Assembly: GCF_003711105.1 (NCBI RefSeq)
Contig: NZ_CP023865.1
Coordinates: forward strand, 248,001-312,000
From: Actinoplanes teichomyceticus ATCC 31121
Lineage (GTDB): Bacteria; Actinomycetota; Actinomycetes; Mycobacteriales; Micromonosporaceae
Length of the DNA stretch: 64,000 bases
Direction of reading: 5' to 3'
In this document: in pieces, positions 20,416 to 28,850 of the stretch
Numbering within the stretch: position 1 is the stretch's first letter
Layout: each line of letters starts with the position of its first letter
Made by a program: the position numbers and the translations under genes
The notes under the pieces: model-generated
The model's input: the letters and a program-made list of their open reading frames with translations, nothing else
What the model was told of the DNA's origin: nothing
Database searches by the model: none

Positions 20416-21953
20416 AAGACTTCCCGTTCCTTTCCGTTCTCACGCTGCTGCCCCTGGCCGGCGCGATCGTGGTGGCCTGCATCCCGCGGGCGAGGGCCGA
20501 GCTGGCCAAGATCGTGGCCCTGGTCTGGTCGCTGGCGGTGCTGGCGCTCAGCATCGTCATGTGGGCCGCCTTCACGGTCGGCAGCACCGACCGCTTCCAG
20601 TTCCGCGAGTCGTACGCCTGGATCCCGTCCTGGGACGCGCGCTTCACCCTCGCCGCCGACGGCATCGCGCTGGTCATGCTGATGCTGATCGCGGTGCTGT
20701 TCCCGGTGGTGATCCTGGCGTCCTGGCACGACGTCGACGCCAGCCGGCGATCCGCGCCGGCCTACTTCGCCCTGCTGCTGGCCTTCGAGTTCACCATGAT
20801 CGGGGTGTTCGCCGCGGCGGACGTCTTCCTGTTCTACGTGTTCTTCGAGATCATGCTCATCCCGATGTACTTCATCATCGGCTCCTTCGGCACCGGCCAG
20901 AAGCAGTACGCCGCGGTGAAGTTCTTCCTCTACAGCCTGGTCGGCGGGCTCTTCATGCTGGCCTCGGTGATCGGGCTGTGGGTGGTCGGCGGGCACACCT
21001 TCGACTTCGCCGCGCTGGTCGAGGCCGGTAGGTCGTTCGACACCAACACCGCCCGCTGGCTGTTCCTGGGCTTCTTCGTGGCATTCGCGATCAAGGCGCC
21101 GTTCTTCCCCTTCCACACCTGGCTGCCGGACTCCGGTGGCGCGGCCCCGGCGGGCGCGGCGGCGCTGCTGGTCGGCGTGATGGACAAGGTCGGCACGTTC
21201 GGCATCCTGCGCTACTGCCTCCCGCTGTTCCCCGAGGCGTCGCGCTGGTTCGCCCCGGCCGCCCTGGTCCTGGCCGTGATCGGGATCATCTACGCGGCCC
21301 TGCTGGCGGTCGGGCAGAACGACCTGAAGCGGCTGGTGTCGTACACGTCGATCGCCCACTTCGGCTTCATCGGCATCGGCATCTTCGCCTTCACCACGCA
21401 GGGCGGCACCGGCTCGGTGCTCTACATGGTCAACCACGGGTTGGCCACCGGCCTGCTGTTCATCGTGGTCGGCATGTTCGTGGCCCGGCGCGGGTCCTCG
21501 CTGGTCAGCGACTTCGGCGGGGCCGGCAAGCTGGTCCCGGTGCTGGCCGGGGTGCTGTTCTTCGCCGGTCTGGCCTCGCTGGCCCTGCCCGGCACGGCGC
21601 CGTTCGTCAGTGAGTTCCTGGTGCTGATCGGCACGTTCAGCACCCACAAGGCGTACGCCGTGATCGCCACCGCCGGCATCATCCTGGCCGCCGCGTACGT
21701 GCTGTGGATGATCCAACGGACCACCCAGGGCACCCTCAACCCGGCCCTGGACGAGGTGCCGGCCATGCGCAAGGACCTCAGTCTGCGGGAGAAGGTCGTG
21801 GTCGCCCCGCTGATCCTGCTCCTGCTGGTGCTCGGCTTCTACCCGAAGCCGGTCACCGACGTGATCAACCCGGCGGTGCAGGCGACCCTGCAGGACGTCG
21901 GCACGACCGACCCGGCTCCCACCGCGGTCGCGGACGGAAAGGGTGGCCGATAG
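20412..21953 (+). CDS. nuoM: NADH-quinone oxidoreductase subunit M
   Basis: 513 aa antiporter-like subunit, about 14 helices. The functional Glu lies in FYVFFEIMLIPMYFIIG, the Lys helix in FAIKAPFFPFHTWLPDSG, then NDLKRLVSYTSIAHFGFI. GTG at 20412 overlaps the nuoL stop. It pumps protons during NADH oxidation. Confidence 0.97.
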   Translation: MKDFPFLSVLTLLPLAGAIVVACIPRARAELAKIVALVWSLAVLALSIVMWAAFTVGSTDRFQFRESYAWIPSWDARFTLAADGIALVMLMLIAVLFPVVILASWHDVDASRRSAPAYFALLLAFEFTMIGVFAAADVFLFYVFFEIMLIPMYFIIGSFGTGQKQYAAVKFFLYSLVGGLFMLASVIGLWVVGGHTFDFAALVEAGRSFDTNTARWLFLGFFVAFAIKAPFFPFHTWLPDSGGAAPAGAAALLVGVMDKVGTFGILRYCLPLFPEASRWFAPAALVLAVIGIIYAALLAVGQNDLKRLVSYTSIAHFGFIGIGIFAFTTQGGTGSVLYMVNHGLATGLLFIVVGMFVARRGSSLVSDFGGAGKLVPVLAGVLFFAGLASLALPGTAPFVSEFLVLIGTFSTHKAYAVIATAGIILAAAYVLWMIQRTTQGTLNPALDEVPAMRKDLSLREKVVVAPLILLLLVLGFYPKPVTDVINPAVQATLQDVGTTDPAPTAVADGKGGR

Positions 21954-21955
21954 CC

Positions 21956-23488
21956 ATGGGCGAGCTGAAACTGCCCCCGATCGACTACGGTGCGCTGGCG
22001 CCCATGTTGATCCTCTTCGGGGTCGCGTGCGTCGGGGTCCTGGTCGAGGTGCTCATCCCGCGCCGGTTCCGCAACCTGACCCAGCTGATACTCGCCCTGC
22101 TGGGCGTGGTGGCCGCGCTGGTCTTCCTGGTGATCAACCGGAACACCCGGATCGTCACGATCGGTGGCGCGGTCGCCGTGGACGGGCCGACCATCTTCCT
22201 GCAGGGCGCGATCCTGGTGCTCGGCGCGCTGTCGCTGTTCCTGATCGGGGAGCGGCAGGTGGAGGCGGGCGGCGCGTTCGTCCCCCAGGCGGCCGTCGTG
22301 GTCGGCTCGGACTCCGACACCCGGCAGACGCCCGGCCGGCCCGGGCTCACCGAGGTGTACCCGCTGGCCACCTTCGCGTTGGGCGGCATGCTGCTCTTCG
22401 TCGCCGCGAACGACCTGCTCACCATGTTCGTCGCGCTGGAGGTCTTCTCGCTGCCGCTGTATCTGCTGTGCGCGCTGGCGCGCCGTCGGCGGCTGCTGAG
22501 CCAGGAGGCCGCGCTGAAGTACTTCCTGCTCGGGTCGTACGCGTCGGCGTTCTTCCTGTTCGGCGTCGCGCTGCTGTACGGCTTCGCCGGCAGCGTCCAG
22601 TTCGACGCGATCCATCAGGCGGTGGCCAGTCCGCAGAACAGCCAGGTGCTGCTCTACGGCGGCCTCGGCCTGGTCTCGATCGGCCTGCTCTTCAAGAGCG
22701 CGCTCGCCCCGTTCCACGTCTGGACGCCGGACGTCTACCAGGGCGCGCCGACCCCGATCACCGCGTTCATGGCGGCCTGCACCAAGGTCGCCGCGTTCGG
22801 CGCGCTGCTGCGGGTGCTCTACGGCGCGTTCGAGGGGGCCCGCTGGGACTTCCAGCCGGTGCTCGGCACGGTGGCGGCGCTGACCATGCTGGTCGGCGCG
22901 ATCCTCGCGGTCACCCAGACCGACATGAAGCGGCTGCTGGCCTACTCGTCGATCGCCAACGCCGGCTACCTGATGGTCGGTGTCCTGGCGCTCACCGAGG
23001 ACGGCCTGAGCAGCACGATGTTCTACCTGGTGGCGTACGGGTTCTCGGTGGTCGCGGCGTTCGCCATCGTCAGCCTGGTGCGCGACTCCGACGGCGAGGC
23101 GACGCACCTGTCGCGGTGGGCCGGGATCGGCCGCAAGAGCCCGCTGCTCGCCGGGGTCTTCACGTTCATCCTGCTGGCCTTCGCCGGTATCCCGCTGACC
23201 AGTGGCTTCACCGCCAAGTTCGCGGTCTTCGGGGCGGCGGTCGACGGCGGGCAGACCTGGCTGGTCATCTTCGGCGTGGTCACCAGCATGTTGATCGCCT
23301 TCCCGTACCTGCGTGTGGTCGTGCTGATGTGGCTCTCCGAGCCGGGCGAGAGCACGCCGGCGGTGTCCATCCCGGGCTTCCTCACCTCGGCCGCCCTGGC
23401 GCTCGGGGTGATCGTCACGATCGCGCTCGGCGTGGTGCCCGCCCCGCTGATCGATCTGACCCGTGAGGCATCGCAGTTCGTCCGTTGA
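21956..23488 (+). CDS. nuoN: NADH-quinone oxidoreductase subunit N
   Basis: 510 aa antiporter-like subunit and last gene of the operon. Signatures are FVALEVFSLPLYLLCALAR, LFKSALAPFHVWTPDVYQG and TQTDMKRLLAYSSIANAGY. ATG 21956 is 2 bp past the nuoM stop. A strong hairpin terminator follows 22 bp after the stop, closing the nuo operon. Confidence 0.97.
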   Translation: MGELKLPPIDYGALAPMLILFGVACVGVLVEVLIPRRFRNLTQLILALLGVVAALVFLVINRNTRIVTIGGAVAVDGPTIFLQGAILVLGALSLFLIGERQVEAGGAFVPQAAVVVGSDSDTRQTPGRPGLTEVYPLATFALGGMLLFVAANDLLTMFVALEVFSLPLYLLCALARRRRLLSQEAALKYFLLGSYASAFFLFGVALLYGFAGSVQFDAIHQAVASPQNSQVLLYGGLGLVSIGLLFKSALAPFHVWTPDVYQGAPTPITAFMAACTKVAAFGALLRVLYGAFEGARWDFQPVLGTVAALTMLVGAILAVTQTDMKRLLAYSSIANAGYLMVGVLALTEDGLSSTMFYLVAYGFSVVAAFAIVSLVRDSDGEATHLSRWAGIGRKSPLLAGVFTFILLAFAGIPLTSGFTAKFAVFGAAVDGGQTWLVIFGVVTSMLIAFPYLRVVVLMWLSEPGESTPAVSIPGFLTSAALALGVIVTIALGVVPAPLIDLTREASQFVR

Positions 23489-23510
23489 GTGCGCACCGAT
23501 CGGTTCTCCC

Positions 23511-23543
23511 GCAGCGGCCCCGGCGTCTCGCCGGGGCCGCTGC
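23511..23543 (+). terminator. terminator of the nuo operon
   Basis: Perfect 15-bp stem GCAGCGGCCCCGGCG (23511-23525), loop TCT, exact complement 23529-23543. There is no T-run afterwards, as is common for actinobacterial hairpin terminators. Confidence 0.75.
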
Positions 23544-23747
23544 GGCGTTGTGGCGGGCGGCCGGGGAAAGCGCCGCGGCGGGGCCGGCCGGCCCGATCGT
23601 GGGCACCTCGGCGTACGCCGGCATCCCGTGCCGTTCCGGCAACCGGCGCCGCGGTGCCGGTGGTACCCGAACTGTCGGTTTTTGGATCTTGTGGCCTGTA
23701 CCCCTGGGACGGAAAGCGGTGAACGGGTATGGCATCGTGGGTGCGTG

Positions 23748-24761
23748 GTGAGCACCGGTGATCTGACGTTGTCGTCGCTGGGCCTCGACGTCGATCCCGC
23801 GATGGACGCGTCGGTGTCGGCGATGCTGGCCGCCGTGGAGGAAGCGCTGCGGCAGCACCTGGCGAGCGCCGACCCGCTGGTGACCGAGGCCGCCCGCCAT
23901 CTCGCCGACGCCGGCGGCAAGCGGCTCCGGCCCATCCTGGTGGCGCTGAGCGCGCAGTTCGGCGACCCGAGGCGGCCCGAGCTGATCGACGCGGCGAACG
24001 TGGTCGAGCTGACCCACCTCGCGACGCTGTACCACGACGACGTCATGGACGAGGCGCCGGTCCGGCGCGGCACCCCGAGCGCGAACGCCCGCTGGGGCAA
24101 CTCGGTGGCGATCCTCGTCGGCGACTACCTCTTCGCCCAGGCCGCCGAACTGGCCGCCAAGCTCGGCACCGAGGCGGTGCACCTGCAGGCGCAGACCTTC
24201 TCCCGCCTGGTCCACGGGCAGATCGCCGAGACCGCCGGTCCGCGCGGCACCGACCCGATCGATCACTACCTGCAGGTCATCGCGGACAAGACCGGCTCGC
24301 TGATCGCCACCGCGGCACGGTTCGGCGGCATGTTCTCCGGCGCCCGGCCCGAGGTGATCGAGGCGCTCGCCGGGTACGGCGAGATGCTCGGCCTGGTGTT
24401 CCAGCTCTCCGACGACCTGCTGGACATCGCCTCCGAGTCGATCCAGTCGGGCAAGACGCCCGGCACCGACCTGCGCGAGGGCGTGCCCACCCTGCCGGTG
24501 CTCTACGCGCTGGCCGCCGACGACACGGACGCCGCCGCGGTGCGGCTGCGGGAGCTGCTCTCCGCCGGGCCGATCACCGACGACGCGCTGCACGCCGAAG
24601 CGCTCACGCTGCTGCGCGAGTCGGCGGCGATGAAGCGGGCGCGGGAGACGGTGCGGGGCTACGCCGAGGAGGCCCGGGCGCGGCTGGCGCCGCTGCCCGA
24701 CGGCGAGCCGAAGCGCGCGATGGAAGCGCTCTGCGACTACATCGCCGACCGTACGAATTAG
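23748..24761 (+). CDS. long-chain polyprenyl diphosphate synthase
   Basis: 337 aa trans-prenyltransferase. First Asp-rich motif DDVMD within LATLYHDDVMDEAPVRRGTP and second motif DDLLD within LVFQLSDDLLDIA; AGGKRLRPILVAL binds the allylic substrate. It makes the C40-C50 side chain, most likely for menaquinone. Its place after mqnC-menG-menJ-nuo matches GrcC1 of M. tuberculosis, which is linked to menG/menJ. The start is GTG 23748 (or the adjacent GTG 23745). The first Asp motif lacks small-chain-terminating bulky residues typical of farnesyl synthases, but exact chain length cannot be fixed from sequence. Confidence 0.92.
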   Translation: MSTGDLTLSSLGLDVDPAMDASVSAMLAAVEEALRQHLASADPLVTEAARHLADAGGKRLRPILVALSAQFGDPRRPELIDAANVVELTHLATLYHDDVMDEAPVRRGTPSANARWGNSVAILVGDYLFAQAAELAAKLGTEAVHLQAQTFSRLVHGQIAETAGPRGTDPIDHYLQVIADKTGSLIATAARFGGMFSGARPEVIEALAGYGEMLGLVFQLSDDLLDIASESIQSGKTPGTDLREGVPTLPVLYALAADDTDAAAVRLRELLSAGPITDDALHAEALTLLRESAAMKRARETVRGYAEEARARLAPLPDGEPKRAMEALCDYIADRTN

Positions 24762-25241
24762 GCGCCGCCGCAGGCGTGCCGGCGCGGCAGCCGGCTGCCC
24801 GGGTGTCCCTCGTATGACCGGTGGCGCCGGCCGCCAGATTCGCCGTCACGCTCCACAGTGACCGCGGCGGTGAGCGGTGTCGCCGTGGGCGAGCGGATGC
24901 CGGCCCGGGCGGGCCGGGCCGTGACCCCGGTGGAAATGCGGCTTCGCGCCGATCTGTGCGGCCCATCCACCGGTCCGGAAGACCGGTGTCGAAACAGAAA
25001 AACAGCGGCGGTCCGGGCTCGACCGGGGTCGCGTGGCATTTCGCCTGGTCGGTCCGGTTTGGTGGAGCTGTTGTGGGGTCCGCGGCATCGGCCGCAGAGT
25101 AAGCCAATTCGGACACGCCCGGACACGGGCCGTCCTATTGATCACACCCGCTGTGCAAATCGATCGTGATCCACATGGTTTTGGCATTCCGTCTCCGGAT
25201 GATTCTTCATATGGTGTAAGTCCCTGGCCTCGGAGGTAGCT
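24762..25241. other. intergenic region without a recognised gene
   Basis: 480 bp between the polyprenyl synthase and the IclR gene. The first part is GC-rich with a short GCCGGC-type hairpin near 24778-24800 that may terminate the synthase transcript. The last ~130 bp is clearly more AT-rich and must hold the IclR promoter (for example TATGGT near 25210). No coding pattern on either strand. Confidence 0.5.
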
Positions 25242-26036
25242 GTGCGTGACCCCCTAGCGGAGCCGTCAGATCTCATCCGGAGCGTGTCGCGTGCCCTGCG
25301 CGTCCTGGAGTCGGTCGGGCGGGCGCCACGCGGGCTCACCGTGAAACAGATCGCCCGGCGCTGCGAGCTGACCGTCGCGACCACCTATCACCTCGTGCGT
25401 ACCCTGGCCTACGAGGGTTACGTGATCCGGCGTGAGGACGGCACCTACATCGTCGGTCTGGAGATCGCCGACCGGTACCGCGAACTCGTCTCGGCGTTCC
25501 GCGGCCCGCCCGCCGTCGGTGAGGCGCTGCGCCGCGCCGCGCTCGACACCGGGTACAGCCACTACCTGGGCCGGTTCGTCGGCGGCCGGATCGCGGTCAC
25601 CGCCTCCGCCGAGGGCGCCCGTTCGCCGTTCCTGGATGACGTCGCGCCCGGCTTCGACGAGGGCGGGCACGCCACCGCGCTCGGCAAGGCGCTGCTCGCC
25701 ACGCTCACCCCGGACCAGCGGTCGCGGTACCTGCGCGACTACGGGATGCGTGCGTTCACCCCGTCCACGCTGACCACCCCGGAGGCGCTGGAGACCGATC
25801 TGGCCGCCGGTGAGCGGCGCGGCATGCAGATCGAGATGGGACAGTTCCGGCAGGGGCTGGCCTCGGCCGCGGTGGTGGTGGTGGCCGACCGCGACATGGA
25901 ACGGCGGCTGGTGCTGGCCTGCTCGATGCCGGCCGCCGAGATGCTCACCTCGGCGCGGGTGGTGCGAGCCAAGCTGACCGCCGCCGCGCGGAACGTGGCC
26001 GAGGCGCTGTCCGGTGGCGAGTCCGCCACCGCCTGA
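25242..26036 (+). CDS. IclR-family transcriptional regulator
   Basis: 264 aa. N-terminal winged helix (residues ~10-70) with GLTVKQIARRCELTVATTYHLVRTLAYEGYV, then the IclR effector domain (about 85-255) including HATALGKALLATL and QGLASAAVVVVADRDMERRL. GTG at 25242 follows CGGAGGTAG. The effector pocket motifs do not identify a ligand. No catabolic genes flank it, so a local target is not evident. Confidence 0.9.
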   Translation: MRDPLAEPSDLIRSVSRALRVLESVGRAPRGLTVKQIARRCELTVATTYHLVRTLAYEGYVIRREDGTYIVGLEIADRYRELVSAFRGPPAVGEALRRAALDTGYSHYLGRFVGGRIAVTASAEGARSPFLDDVAPGFDEGGHATALGKALLATLTPDQRSRYLRDYGMRAFTPSTLTTPEALETDLAAGERRGMQIEMGQFRQGLASAAVVVVADRDMERRLVLACSMPAAEMLTSARVVRAKLTAAARNVAEALSGGESATA

Positions 26037-26082
26037 CCCTCTCCGATCGTAGTTCCGCCGGCCGGCGGGAGGATCACGGTTC

Positions 26083-26260
26083 CGCCGCCCCGGTGGGGGT
26101 TGCGTCTTTCCGCCGCCCGGTGGGGGTTGCGTTTTTCGGCCGCCCGGTGGGGGTTGCGTTTTTCGGCCGCCCGGTGGCGGTAGCGTTTTTCCGCCGCCCG
26201 GTGGCGGTAGCGTTTTCCGCTGCTCGGGAACGGTGTCGTCGTTCCGCTGCTCGGGGACGG
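26083..26260 (+). repeat. 27-bp tandem repeat array
   Basis: Exact 27-bp periodicity: the GCGT core recurs at 26101, 26128, 26155, 26182 (as AGCGT) and 26209, with two degenerate copies (CCGCTGCTCGG at 26217 and 26244). The unit contains CCGCCCGGTGGGGGTTGCG plus a T-run. It fills the gap between the IclR gene and the anti-sigma gene. Because 27 is divisible by three, frames stay open on both strands, but the translations are mere 9-residue repeats. Confidence 0.85.
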
Positions 26261-26346
26261 TGTGAGTCACCGGATCGCTACAGCTTGAGGTGCGGCTTTA
26301 AGAGATATTTGAACCTCCGGGCCGGTTGCCGCGTACCAGAGTGCGG

Positions 26347-27045
26347 ATGACGGAGAGCCGGCTGGAGGCGGAACAGATGCGCTGCGAGGACGGGCACGAC
26401 GACGCCGCGTACGTCCTCGGCGCGCTGTCGCCGGCGGAACGGGCGGCCTACGAGCAGCACCTTTCGACGTGCTCGTTCTGTCGGGAAGCGGTGGCCGACC
26501 TGTCCAGGGTGCCGGACATGCTGGACCGGCTCGACGCGGAGGAATTCGCGAAGCTGCTGGACCCGACGCTGTCGGCCGCGCCGCCGGCACGTTCCCACCG
26601 CCCGGCCGCACCGCCGGTCCGAGCCTTCCCGGTACGACTCCTGAGCACCGTCGCGGCGGTGCTGCTCATCGTGGTGCTCGGCGGCGGAGTCACGCTCTGG
26701 CTGCTGAACCGGCCGGCGCCGGGCAGCGCGGCGGCCGGGCCGGCGGTGGCGATGAGCGCGGTGGACCCCCAGTCACCGGTCTCGGCGACGATCCGGGTCA
26801 CCGGCACGGCGGGCGGGACCAAGGTGGAGATGCTCTGCCGGTACGCGGAGTCGGCGAAGCCGTACACGTTCCGGCTGATCGCTTACGGACCCGACGACCA
26901 GAGTGAACAGCTCGGCTCGTGGACGCCGAAGCCGGGTGCGGAATTCCCGATGCAGGGGGTGACGCACTTCCCGGCGGAAGGCTTGGACCGGTTGGATCTG
27001 GTGCGCTTCGACGGCAAGGTGATGCTGACCTACAAGCCCCGGTGA
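26347..27045 (+). CDS. membrane-anchored zinc-finger anti-sigma-type protein
   Basis: 232 aa from ATG 26347. The N-terminal cytoplasmic zf-HC2/ZAS domain has the motif H38-xxx-C42-xx-C45 preceded by Cys13/His17 and ALSPAERAAYEQHL. A single transmembrane helix (about residues 97-119, VAAVLLIVVLGGGVTLWLL) follows, then a ~110-residue extracytoplasmic domain resembling the RskA/anti-sigma-K region. Such proteins hold an ECF sigma factor inactive until an envelope signal. No sigma factor gene is adjacent, which is unusual. The start is uncertain: TTG 26326 and ATG 26377 are in frame. The gene ends in a hairpin that overlaps its stop codon. Confidence 0.8.
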   Translation: MTESRLEAEQMRCEDGHDDAAYVLGALSPAERAAYEQHLSTCSFCREAVADLSRVPDMLDRLDAEEFAKLLDPTLSAAPPARSHRPAAPPVRAFPVRLLSTVAAVLLIVVLGGGVTLWLLNRPAPGSAAAGPAVAMSAVDPQSPVSATIRVTGTAGGTKVEMLCRYAESAKPYTFRLIAYGPDDQSEQLGSWTPKPGAEFPMQGVTHFPAEGLDRLDLVRFDGKVMLTYKPR

Positions 27046-27070
27046 TCCCGGCGCGGCGGCCGGGATCACC
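27041..27070. terminator. bidirectional terminator between convergent genes
   Basis: GGTGATCCCGGC (27041-27052) and GCCGGGATCACC (27059-27070) form a perfect 12-bp stem with a 6-nt loop. The hairpin starts inside the last codons of the anti-sigma gene and includes its TGA. It serves the convergent RarD gene too. Confidence 0.7.
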
Positions 27071-27095
27071 GGGGTACCGGTGCGTCTATCAGCTG

Positions 27096-28016
27096 TCAGA
27101 CCGAGGCGGTGGCTTTCTCGCTCTCGGCGCGCTGGCGGGCGCCGGTGCGGGCGCTGCGGATCCCGTCCGTGGTGAAGATGGTCAGGGCGATCCAGACCAG
27201 CCCGAAACCGGCCAGCCGGGCGGCCGGCATCGGCTCGTGGTAGATCAGGATGCCGCAGGCCAGCTGCAGGATCGGCGCGACGTACTGCAGGATGCCGAGA
27301 CCGACCAGCGGCACCCGGTTCGCCGCGGCGGCGAAGAGCAGCAACGGTACGGCGGTGGCCACGCCGGAGAACAGCATCAGCGCCGTGTGCCACATCGAGA
27401 CGTGTCCGAACTCCGCGCCGCCGGTCAGGTTGAGCCAGGTCAGGTAGCCGAACGCGGGCAGCGCCAGCACCGCCGACTCGACGAACAGCCCCTCGGCCGG
27501 CGGGAGCGACATCCGCTTCTTGATCAGGCTGTACGAGCCGAACGAGGCGGCCAGCACGAGCGCGATGTACGGCAGCCGGCCGTAGTCGAGGGTGAGGATG
27601 GCCACCGCTAGCCCGCCGATGCCGACCGCGGTCCACTGCCAGGCGCGTAGCCGTTCGCGCTGCACGGTCACCCCGAGCAGGACCACCACCAGCGGGGTGA
27701 TGAAGTAGCCCAGCGCCGTCTCCACGACCCGGGACGAGTTGACCCCGTAGATGTAGGTCGCCCAGTTCACGCCGATCAGCAGCGCCGCCGCGGAGACGCC
27801 GCCGACCAGTCGTGGCGTGCGCAGCAGGCGGCCCAGGAACCGCCAGTTGCGCAGCGCGGAGAGCAGCAGCGCGACGAAGGCGACCGACCAGATCACCCGG
27901 TGCGCCAGGATCTCCAGCGGGGACGAGGGGCGGAGCAGCTTGAAATAGATCGGGAAGAACCCCCAGATCACGTACGCCGTGAGGCCGTACAGATATCCGC
28001 GCCGCTCATTGCTCAT
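27096..28016 (-). CDS. rarD: EamA-family transporter, RarD-like
   Basis: 306 aa, ten predicted transmembrane helices, EamA repeats. RarD-type signatures are YGLTAYVIWGFFPIYFKLL at the start, EILAHRVIWS, GVNWATYIYGVNSSRVVETALGYFITPL and LGILQYVAPILQLACG. RarD proteins are drug/metabolite-type permeases of unproven substrate. ATG 28016 has TACGGT ending 6 nt upstream, the spacing of a leaderless promoter, although GTGAAGG could also be a ribosome site. Convergent with the anti-sigma gene. Confidence 0.9.
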   Translation of the reverse strand: MSNERRGYLYGLTAYVIWGFFPIYFKLLRPSSPLEILAHRVIWSVAFVALLLSALRNWRFLGRLLRTPRLVGGVSAAALLIGVNWATYIYGVNSSRVVETALGYFITPLVVVLLGVTVQRERLRAWQWTAVGIGGLAVAILTLDYGRLPYIALVLAASFGSYSLIKKRMSLPPAEGLFVESAVLALPAFGYLTWLNLTGGAEFGHVSMWHTALMLFSGVATAVPLLLFAAAANRVPLVGLGILQYVAPILQLACGILIYHEPMPAARLAGFGLVWIALTIFTTDGIRSARTGARQRAESEKATASV

Positions 28017-28190
28017 GCCTTCACCGTAGGGTCGGCCTCCGCCCGCGGCCTGTCGCCTATGTTTCACCTCACGAGGCCAATCGCCCCGAGCTGGCCTGCT
28101 CCGCGGTGCGCGGACCGGGTGGCCGTGGCGGCTCGGGCCGGGCCGGCCCCGGTGTGTGGATCGTTTCGGTAGCCGTGGGGCCCGGGTGTG

Positions 28191-28382
28191 TGCCTCAGTC
28201 GGGAACCGTGGCGGCCCGGACCCGTGCCGGCGGTGTGTGCCTCAGTCGGAACCGTGGCGGCCCGGACCCGCGTCGGCGGTGCGTGCCTCAGTCGTAACCG
28301 TGGCGGCCCGGACCCGCGTCGGCGGTGCGTGCCTCAGTCGGAACCGTGGCGGCCCGGACCCGTGCCGGCGGTGCGTGCCTCA
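28191..28382 (-). repeat. 46-bp tandem array made from the 3' end of the holin-like gene
   Basis: Four copies of a 46-47-bp unit; TGCCTCAGTC recurs at 28191, 28238, 28284 and 28330, and the fifth occurrence at 28376 runs into the true stop codon (TCA at 28380-28382) of the neighbouring minus-strand gene. Every copy carries that TCA, so the array repeats the gene end including its stop. Units differ by few substitutions. The rest of the 28068-28190 gap shows no feature. Confidence 0.85.
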
Positions 28383-28757
28383 GTCGTCGCCGTCCGGGAC
28401 GAGCATGTTGAGCACCCAGCTGACGATGCCGACGAGTAGCGCGCCGAGGACCGCGGACAGGAAGCCGTCGACGTGGAAGCCGAGCTCCAGCTCGCCGGCG
28501 ATCCAGCTGGTCAGCAGGAAGAGCAGGCCGTTCACGATCAGCGCCATCAGGCCGAGGGTGAGGATGTAGAGCCCGCAGCCAACCGTCTTGATGATCGGCC
28601 GCAGAACCGCGTTCACCAGACCGAAGATCGCCGCGACCGCCAGCAACGTGCCGGCCTTACCGGCCGAGGTGTCCGCGGAAAGCTCGATCCCGTCGATGAC
28701 CAGGGTCGTGATCCACAGTGAGATGGCCGTGATGACGAGCCGGATGATGATGCCCAT
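28380..28757 (-). CDS. holin-like small membrane protein (phage holin 4 superfamily)
   Basis: 125 aa with four hydrophobic helices: MGIIIRLVITAISLWITTLV, LLAVAAIFGLVNAVLRPIIK, LYILTLGLMALIVNGLLFLL and FLSAVLGALLVGIVSWVLNML. The motif NAVLRPIIK is typical of the mycobacterial/actinobacterial phage-holin-family membrane proteins, whose role is not lysis as far as known. ATG 28757 was chosen; an in-frame GTG lies at 28775. The 3' end is copied into the downstream array. Confidence 0.85.
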   Translation of the reverse strand: MGIIIRLVITAISLWITTLVIDGIELSADTSAGKAGTLLAVAAIFGLVNAVLRPIIKTVGCGLYILTLGLMALIVNGLLFLLTSWIAGELELGFHVDGFLSAVLGALLVGIVSWVLNMLVPDGDD

Positions 28758-28850
28758 GGCCCGGGATCGTGCCACGGCTGTGCCAGTGCTGGATACAACA
28801 CTCCGCGATCTTCATCCCCCCGCCCCCGAAAGAAGCCGACATATCGAGAC

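Noticed and set aside
24762..25241. Possible small gene or tRNA in the gap before the IclR gene
   Set aside because: No TpsiC-like motif, no acceptor stem and no frame with coding bias.
26093..26350. Open frame of 85 codons over the 27-bp array
   Set aside because: The period divisible by three keeps frames open by itself; the product is a 9-residue repeat without a ribosome site.
28191..28382. CRISPR-like regular repeats
   Set aside because: Units are contiguous and similar throughout, with no unique spacers; the same holds for the arrays at 5407, 26083, 44911 and 55711. No cas genes are present.
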